10,507 bases of DNA from Pyrinomonadaceae bacterium (GTDB taxonomy: Bacteria; Acidobacteriota; Blastocatellia; Pyrinomonadales; Pyrinomonadaceae). Below, in pieces: positions 6,307-10,507 of the stretch. A program made the position numbers and the translations under genes. Each line of letters begins with the position of its first letter. The stretch's first letter is position 1. The notes under the pieces were generated by a model that was given only the letters and a program-made list of their open reading frames with translations, searched no databases and was not told where the DNA came from. Location of the stretch: assembly GCA_018060305.1 (NCBI GenBank), contig JAGOWF010000082.1:1-10507 (forward strand), given 5' to 3'.

Positions 6307-6341
6307 GTTCACGGTCTGTGTTAACCTGTCGTTTGCGATAT

Positions 6342-7526
6342 ATGAGGTCCGTTTCCATCCTCGGTTCGACCGGCTCGATCGGCTGCAGCACTCTGAAAGT
6401 CATCGAACATCTCGGTGATATTCGTGTCGTCGCGATGGCGGCCGGGCGCAACATGGCAAAGTTCGCCGGGCAGATCGCCGCCTTTCGCCCCGAACTGGTG
6501 TCGTGCGATGACCAAGCTTGCGCCGACGAGTTGGAACGCGAACTGCACTCGCTCAACATCACGCCGCCGTATATCGAGTTGAACACCAACGGCATGATCG
6601 CTGTCGCCACGCACCCGCAAGCCGAGACGGTCGTTTCTGCCACGGTCGGCGCGGTCGGCTTTCTGCCAACGCTGCGAGCGATCGAGGCCGGCAAACGTGT
6701 CGCTTTGGCCAATAAGGAAACTCTCGTTATGGCCGGCGAATTGATGACGAAAGCTGCACAGGCATCAGGTGCGGATATCTTGCCTGTTGACAGCGAGCAT
6801 AACGCAATTCACCAATGCCTGCGGGGCGAGCAGCGAGCAGAAGTAAGGCGCCTCATCCTGACAGCCTCAGGCGGCCCGTTTAGGACGTGGACAAAAGAGC
6901 AGATCGCCGCCGCAACGCGCGATGAGGCCCTCGCACATCCTAACTGGGACATGGGCGACAAGATCACGATCGACTCAGCCACGCTGATGAACAAGGGACT
7001 GGAGGTGATTGAGGCGAAATGGCTGTTTGGCTTTGACGCCAACCAGATATCGGTCGTCGTGCATCCGCAATCGGTGATCCATTCGATGATCGAACTCGTG
7101 GACGGATCGGTGATCGCTCAAATGGGCGTAACCGATATGCGGCATCCGATACAATACGCCCTCACGTATCCGGAGCGTCGCGAGGGCTGCCTGCCGCCGC
7201 TCGATATCGTGGGTCTGAATAAGCTGGAGTTTGAGGCCCCGGACCTCGAACGTTTTCCATGCCTCGGCCTGGCATATATTGCGTTGCGCGCCGGCGGCAC
7301 GATGCCGGCCGTGCTGAATGCCGCCAATGAGGTGGCCGTGCAAGCCTTTCTGGACGGCGGCTGCGGCTTGCAGGACATCGCTCGTGTGAATGAGGCCGTG
7401 ATGTCGGCACATCAGCCTCTCGCGACGGACTCGATCGAAGCGATCCTCGCGGCCGACACCTGGGCGAGAGATGCCGCTAACGACGCTCTTGCAGCAAACG
7501 CCAGCCCGATTGCGATACCGGCGTGA
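6342..7526 (+). CDS. dxr: 1-deoxy-D-xylulose 5-phosphate reductoisomerase
   Basis: Second step of the MEP isoprenoid pathway: rearranges and reduces deoxyxylulose phosphate to 2-C-methyl-D-erythritol 4-phosphate with NADPH and a divalent metal, in the cytoplasm. Visible features: N-terminal NADPH loop ILGSTGSIG, ANKETLVMAG, metal ligands D150 and E152 in PVDSEHNAI, ASGGPF, H199-P-N-W-D-M-G, and S-A-T-L-M-N-K-G-L-E221 with the third metal ligand, then VHPQSVIHSM and DMRHPIQYALTYP. I chose the ATG at 6342 because the protein then begins MRSVSILGSTGSIG, as in the family, is 394 residues long, and places D150/E152 at the E. coli numbers. An in-frame ATG at 6273 would add 23 atypical residues. Neither start has a clear ribosome binding site. 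It heads a dxr-rseP-ispG cluster. Confidence 0.95.
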   Translation: MRSVSILGSTGSIGCSTLKVIEHLGDIRVVAMAAGRNMAKFAGQIAAFRPELVSCDDQACADELERELHSLNITPPYIELNTNGMIAVATHPQAETVVSATVGAVGFLPTLRAIEAGKRVALANKETLVMAGELMTKAAQASGADILPVDSEHNAIHQCLRGEQRAEVRRLILTASGGPFRTWTKEQIAAATRDEALAHPNWDMGDKITIDSATLMNKGLEVIEAKWLFGFDANQISVVVHPQSVIHSMIELVDGSVIAQMGVTDMRHPIQYALTYPERREGCLPPLDIVGLNKLEFEAPDLERFPCLGLAYIALRAGGTMPAVLNAANEVAVQAFLDGGCGLQDIARVNEAVMSAHQPLATDSIEAILAADTWARDAANDALAANASPIAIPA

Positions 7527-7555
7527 TTGACCTGGCATATTGGCAACTTTAGACT
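7527..7555 (+). promoter_or_regulatory. Promoter candidate for rseP
   Basis: TTGACC (7527-7532), 17 bases, TAGACT (7550-7555) starts immediately after the dxr stop. It would put the transcription start near 7562, just before a 7-base hairpin, AACTCGC (7564-7570) with GCGAGTT (7580-7586). The match is moderate, and rseP may also be read through from dxr. Confidence 0.45.
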
Positions 7556-7563
7556 TTTATTAC

Positions 7564-7586
7564 AACTCGCCCGTGCGATGCGAGTT
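7564..7586 (+). other. Hairpin at the predicted 5' end of rseP mRNA
   Basis: AACTCGC (7564-7570) and GCGAGTT (7580-7586) are perfect complements around a 9-base loop. If transcription starts near 7562 this would be a 5' stem protecting the message. If the dxr message reads through, it would instead be an intercistronic stem. Confidence 0.35.
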
Positions 7587-7600
7587 CTAACAGTGAAGCA

Positions 7601-7614
7601 CCTCACATATGAGG
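7601..7614 (+). promoter_or_regulatory. rseP ribosome binding site inside a small hairpin
   Basis: The only Shine-Dalgarno-like sequence for rseP, TGAGG (7610-7614), is 11 bases before the ATG and pairs perfectly with CCTCA (7601-7605) across a 4-base loop. Pairing would hide the site from the ribosome. Five pairs is a weak stem, so any effect may depend on temperature or on translation from upstream. Confidence 0.35.
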
Positions 7615-7625
7615 CGATTTTATAA

Positions 7626-8990
7626 ATGAGCGATATTCTTATTTCGATCCTGGCGATCCTCTTTGTGCTCGGCGTGGCTATAAATATCCACGAGCTGGGT
7701 CATTTTTTTGTCGCGAAACTCTTCGGCATGCGCGTCGAGGCATATTCATTTTTTGGCCTCGGCCCGCGGCTCTTCGGGTTCAAGGCCGGCCACACCGATT
7801 ATCGCGTCTCGGCGATCCCGCTCGGCGCCTATGTAAAGCTATACGGTGACGAATCGAACGCCGGCCTCGAAGGCAAGGACGAGACAACCGACCCCGTGCC
7901 CGAAAGCGAGCTTTACGAACTGCGGTCTCGATGGCAGAAATTTCTCGTCATGCTCGGCGGGCCGTTTATGAACATCGTGCTCGCCCTTTCGATACCTTTT
8001 GGCTTGGCCCTCGCCTACGGCGTGCCATCTAATCCGGCTCCGATCGTCGGCTTTGTAAAGCCCGGCGGGGCGGCCGATGTCGCGGGCATTAAGGCGGGCG
8101 ACCGGATCGTGAGCTTTGCCGGCACCGAGAGTCCGTCATGGGACCGTATTGAGGACGAGGCGTTGCTGATTCCTGAAAAGCAGGTCCCCATCATCGTCGA
8201 GCGAGTGGGCCAACGCACCGAGCTGCAGATCGCTCCGGCTCGCGTTACCGAAAACGGCCAATCGGGCGGTTTTCTCGAAATGACGCCTGATGCGGGCACA
8301 GAGCCTGTCGTCGTCGGGAGCATAGACCCAACAATGCCGGCTGCGTCGTCAGGCATTCAAAAAGGCGACTGGATCACGTCCGTTAACGGCAAGCCCATCC
8401 GCAACAGCCAGGAGATGAAAACGCTCATTGGCGAGGCGAAGGATCAGCCTATAAATCTCGTGATCAATCGTAACGGCCAGCGTGTTGAGGTTGCGACAAA
8501 CGCGGTGCAAAAGGATGACGACTGGCGTATCGGCATCGCCTTTGATCCCACGCTGATGAACACACGCGAGAGTGTCGGTATTGTCGGCGCGGCTGCATGG
8601 TCGGTCGATCAAAATTTACGGATATTGCGTATGACCGGCCGTGCTCTCGGCCAGGTCGGCTCGGGAGAGCGCTCGGCACGCGACACCGTCTCGGGCCCGA
8701 TCGGCATCGGCCAGATCATCGTCACGACCGTCTTTGCAAGCGGCTTTCTCGGCCTGCTCTCGGTCCTGATGGCCATATCCCTGAGCCTTGGCGTGATGAA
8801 TCTGCTGCCGATCCCAATGCTCGACGGCGGCCAGATAATGGTGCTCGGTATCGAGAAAATAATGTCATGGTTCGGCAAGACGCTGTCTATGGTCGCCCGC
8901 GAACGCATCCAACTAACCGGCCTCGCCATCGTCCTCCTGCTGATGGTTACGGTAATGTTCTTTGATGTGTCGAGGCTGGTAGGGAAATAG
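7626..8990 (+). CDS. rseP: RseP-type site-2 intramembrane metalloprotease
   Basis: A 454-residue inner-membrane zinc protease of the M50 (site-2 protease) family, which cleaves membrane-anchored anti-sigma factors and remnant signal peptides. The zinc motif H22-E23-L-G-H26 lies in the first membrane span. Two PDZ domains follow in the periplasmic part, at about residues 136-206 and 226-293 (GGAADVAGIKAGDRI and PAASSGIQKGDWI are their ligand loops). The second catalytic motif NLLPIPMLDGGQ, with D400 as the third metal ligand, lies in the third span, and a last hydrophobic span closes the protein. The length and two-PDZ layout match Gram-negative RseP. It lies between dxr and ispG, a common arrangement. 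No anti-sigma partner gene is in the window. Confidence 0.94.
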   Translation: MSDILISILAILFVLGVAINIHELGHFFVAKLFGMRVEAYSFFGLGPRLFGFKAGHTDYRVSAIPLGAYVKLYGDESNAGLEGKDETTDPVPESELYELRSRWQKFLVMLGGPFMNIVLALSIPFGLALAYGVPSNPAPIVGFVKPGGAADVAGIKAGDRIVSFAGTESPSWDRIEDEALLIPEKQVPIIVERVGQRTELQIAPARVTENGQSGGFLEMTPDAGTEPVVVGSIDPTMPAASSGIQKGDWITSVNGKPIRNSQEMKTLIGEAKDQPINLVINRNGQRVEVATNAVQKDDDWRIGIAFDPTLMNTRESVGIVGAAAWSVDQNLRILRMTGRALGQVGSGERSARDTVSGPIGIGQIIVTTVFASGFLGLLSVLMAISLSLGVMNLLPIPMLDGGQIMVLGIEKIMSWFGKTLSMVARERIQLTGLAIVLLLMVTVMFFDVSRLVGK

Positions 8991-8992
8991 TT

Positions 8993-9079
8993 TTTGCCGC
9001 AGATTCGCGCGGATCAGCGCGGATAAATCCGTTCGGTATTTTTTCTGATCCGTGTTTATCGGCGCTGATCCGCGGCAAA
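8993..9079. repeat. Long inverted repeat (element B) between rseP and ispG
   Basis: Outer arms TTTGCCGC (8993-9000) and GCGGCAAA (9072-9079) are perfect complements. Inner arms at 9011-9027 and 9055-9071 pair at 16 of 17 positions; a 10-base piece on the left is left as a bulge. The arms are made of repeated GCGCGGAT words. It starts three bases after the rseP stop and ends nine bases before the ispG ATG, so it fills the whole gap. The loop carries a T run (about 9038-9044). Confidence 0.75.
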
Positions 9080-9088
9080 GAGTTTCTT

Positions 9089-10195
9089 ATGCGAGCTACG
9101 AAAGCAGTAAAGGTCCGTGACATCCAGATCGGCGGTGGTGCGCCGGTGGTTGTGCAGTCGATGACAAAGACCGACACGACCGATGTTGACGGCACGATCA
9201 AGCAGATCGAAGAAATGGTCGAGGCGGGGTGCGAGGTCGTCCGCATCGCCGTGCCCGATGATGATGCCGCGGCGGCGATGTATGAGATACGCAAACGCAC
9301 CGACGTGCCGATCGTCGCGGACATACATTTTCATTACAAGCTCGCGTTAAAGGCGCTGGATGCCGGTATCGATAAACTCCGAATCAATCCGGGCAACATC
9401 GGCTCGATCGACCGTGTGCGTGAGGTTGTTCGCGCGGCGGAGGCGAGCAAAGTCCCGATCCGCATCGGCGTCAACGGCGGCTCGCTCGAAAAGGACCTGC
9501 TAAAGAAATACGGTTCCGCTACACCCGAGGCGATGGTCGAGAGCGGACTGCGGCACATACGCATTCTCGAGGACCTGGGCTTTTCAGACACGATCATTTC
9601 GCTAAAGGCGTCCGATGTTAACCGGATGGTCGCAGCCTATCGGCTGATGGCCGAGAAGGTCGATTACCCGCTGCATCTTGGCGTAACTGAAGCAGGCACA
9701 CCGTTTGGCGGCACGATCAAATCAGCGATCGGCTTGGGCGTGCTATTGCACGAAGGCATCGGCGACACGATACGCGTCAGCCTCGCCGCAGAGCCGCATG
9801 AGGAAGTGCGCGTCGCCTGGGAGATCCTAAAATCGCTCGAGCTAAGAAAGCGGGGCGTCACCGTCGTCGCCTGCCCTACCTGCGGACGGCTCGATATAGA
9901 TAACTTTGTCGAGATCGTCACCGAGGTCGAGAGGCGACTCGCACACGTCGAGGAGCCGTTGCATCTCTCGATCATGGGTTGTGCCGTCAACGGCCCGGGC
10001 GAGGCGCACGACAGCCAGCTTGGCATTACATTTGGCCGCAATGTGGGGATGATATTTAAGGACGGCGTCCCGATGCGGCGCGTCTCAGGCGAGGACATCG
10101 TCGAGGAATTTGTCAAAGAGGTCGAACTTCTCCGTAAAGAGGGCTTCCACGCCCACGACCTCTCAGCCGACAAACCGCTAGTCCAGATAAGCTAA
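9089..10195 (+). CDS. ispG: 4-hydroxy-3-methylbut-2-en-1-yl diphosphate synthase (flavodoxin/ferredoxin)
   Basis: Sixth enzymatic step of the MEP pathway: reductive ring opening of methylerythritol cyclodiphosphate to HMBPP, using a 4Fe-4S cluster, in the cytoplasm. The 368-residue protein has an N-terminal TIM-barrel substrate domain (GGGAPVVVQSMTKTDT near the start, then DIHFHYKLALKA, RINPGNIG and IRIGVNGGSL) and a C-terminal cluster domain. The ligands are C262-P-T-C265 and C298, with E305 as the fourth ligand in GCAVNGPGEA. This is the compact bacterial form, without the large insert of plant and some chlamydial proteins. A weak ribosome binding site, AAGAG (9078-9082), overlaps the end of element B. 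It is the last gene of the dxr cluster and is followed at once by element C. Confidence 0.95.
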   Translation: MRATKAVKVRDIQIGGGAPVVVQSMTKTDTTDVDGTIKQIEEMVEAGCEVVRIAVPDDDAAAAMYEIRKRTDVPIVADIHFHYKLALKALDAGIDKLRINPGNIGSIDRVREVVRAAEASKVPIRIGVNGGSLEKDLLKKYGSATPEAMVESGLRHIRILEDLGFSDTIISLKASDVNRMVAAYRLMAEKVDYPLHLGVTEAGTPFGGTIKSAIGLGVLLHEGIGDTIRVSLAAEPHEEVRVAWEILKSLELRKRGVTVVACPTCGRLDIDNFVEIVTEVERRLAHVEEPLHLSIMGCAVNGPGEAHDSQLGITFGRNVGMIFKDGVPMRRVSGEDIVEEFVKEVELLRKEGFHAHDLSADKPLVQIS

Positions 10196-10198
10196 GAA

Positions 10199-10277
10199 TT
10201 AACTGCGAAATACGCGAAAGGACGCGAAAATATGAGACGGTCTTTCTTTCGCGTCCTTTCGCGTATTTCGCGGTTAA
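10199..10277. terminator. Near-perfect long inverted repeat (element C), likely two-way terminator
   Basis: The left arm at 10199-10229 and right arm at 10247-10277 (31 bases each) pair at 30 positions plus one wobble, around a 17-base loop. Each arm is a run of CGCGAAA words about nine or ten bases apart. It begins four bases after the ispG stop and ends six bases before the stop of the convergent gene. A strong stem between convergent genes suits a bidirectional terminator, though no long T tract follows on either side. The design matches elements A and B. Confidence 0.65.
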
Positions 10278-10283
10278 TCCTCC

Positions 10284-10507
10284 TTACGGGTAAAGGATCG
10301 TCAACGGCCACCACGGCAGGTTTCGCAGAACGCCGAAGATAACGAGTGCGATCACGGACCCGGCCAGAAATTTCGGTGACGTCGGCCACATCGGCAGTCC
10401 GCGGCCGCGAATGGCAGTCAGCATTAGCGACACGCCGACATACCCGAAGATCAGGGCCCAGAACGGCACAAGCAGATTAAAGTCGAGCGCCGGAATGACG
10501 TCGCCGT
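10284..10507 (-). CDS. DUF2752-like small membrane protein, C-terminal part
   Basis: An open frame on the minus strand enters from the window edge and ends at the stop at 10284-10286. About 73 residues are visible, with two hydrophobic spans (LLVPFWALIFGYVGVSLML and, further on, FLAGSVIALVIFGVLRNL) and the ending RNLPWWPLTILYP. The ALDFNLLVPF stretch plus the final VLRNLPxxPxxxLxP pattern resemble the C-terminus of DUF2752 proteins, small membrane proteins of unknown function. The N-terminus, which would carry the family's CPxCGxTR-like motif, lies outside the window, so the call is tentative. It is convergent with ispG. Confidence 0.6.
   Translation of the reverse strand, partial: GDVIPALDFNLLVPFWALIFGYVGVSLMLTAIRGRGLPMWPTSPKFLAGSVIALVIFGVLRNLPWWPLTILYP

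Larger units (their letters stand above)
5933..6341 (+). other. Gene-free interval between ndh and dxr
   Basis: These 409 bases hold element A, a strong promoter candidate, a leader with several hairpins and a perfect 12-base palindrome. An open frame at 5925-6212 begins inside ndh, has no ribosome binding site and shows no family features, so I do not call it a gene. The stretch from about 6040 to 6270 is clearly richer in A and T than the flanking genes, as expected of a regulatory region. Confidence 0.6.

Noticed and set aside
5925..6350. Possible tRNA or known riboswitch in the ndh-dxr gap
   Set aside because: I see hairpins but no cloverleaf, no GTTCGA-type T-loop and no consensus core of a riboswitch class that I recognise.
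10199..10277. CRISPR-like short repeats
   Set aside because: The CGCGAAA words are only nine or ten bases apart with no spacers, and form a hairpin rather than a direct-repeat array.
10192..10389. A minus-strand frame across element C
   Set aside because: It overlaps the better-supported DUF2752-like frame and would translate the inverted repeat.

Overview
The window reads as chromosomal DNA of a GC-rich, Gram-negative bacterium. The gene content is mostly housekeeping: a fused shikimate-pathway enzyme, a ThiF/MoeB-type E1-like enzyme, a type II NADH dehydrogenase, two MEP-pathway isoprenoid enzymes and the site-2 protease RseP. The mix of an AroDE fusion, dxr-rseP-ispG, wordy intergenic hairpin repeats and AT-rich palindromes inside a coding gene reminds me of Acidobacteriota (Blastocatellia-like). 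That placement is an inference from style, not from a marker gene.

Region 1 (75-5932, + strand) is a tightly packed seven-gene block: a TspO/MBR-like membrane protein, aroDE, a protein with four zinc ribbons, thiF/moeB, a type II toxin-antitoxin pair (CHP02574-type antitoxin, RelE/ParE toxin) and a type II NADH dehydrogenase. Neighbouring reading frames overlap by ATGA or TAATG at four junctions. The other two junctions are only 4 and 20 bases wide, so the block looks like one transcription unit with translational coupling. The lower-GC toxin-antitoxin pair sits in the middle and is fused by TAATG to ndh.

Region 2 (5933-6341) has no convincing gene. It holds a long imperfect hairpin just after the ndh stop, then a strong sigma70-type promoter (TTGACT, 17 bases, extended TGC-TATGCT), then a leader of about 265 bases with several hairpins and a perfect 12-base palindrome before dxr.

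Region 3 (6342-10195, + strand) is dxr, rseP and ispG. Two are MEP-pathway enzymes (steps 2 and 6) and the third is the intramembrane protease often found between them in bacteria. rseP has its own promoter candidate and a small hairpin over its ribosome binding site. A second long hairpin fills the rseP-ispG gap, and a third, nearly perfect one lies between ispG and a convergent gene on the minus strand.

Region 4 (10284-10507, - strand) is the C-terminal part of a DUF2752-like membrane protein, cut by the window edge.

The least ordinary signals are three hairpin elements with different sequences but the same design, each starting within about ten bases of a stop codon; two in-frame AT-rich palindromes inside aroDE; and the toxin-antitoxin pair wired into a metabolic operon. 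I found no clear new defence system, mobile element, CRISPR array, tRNA or rRNA.
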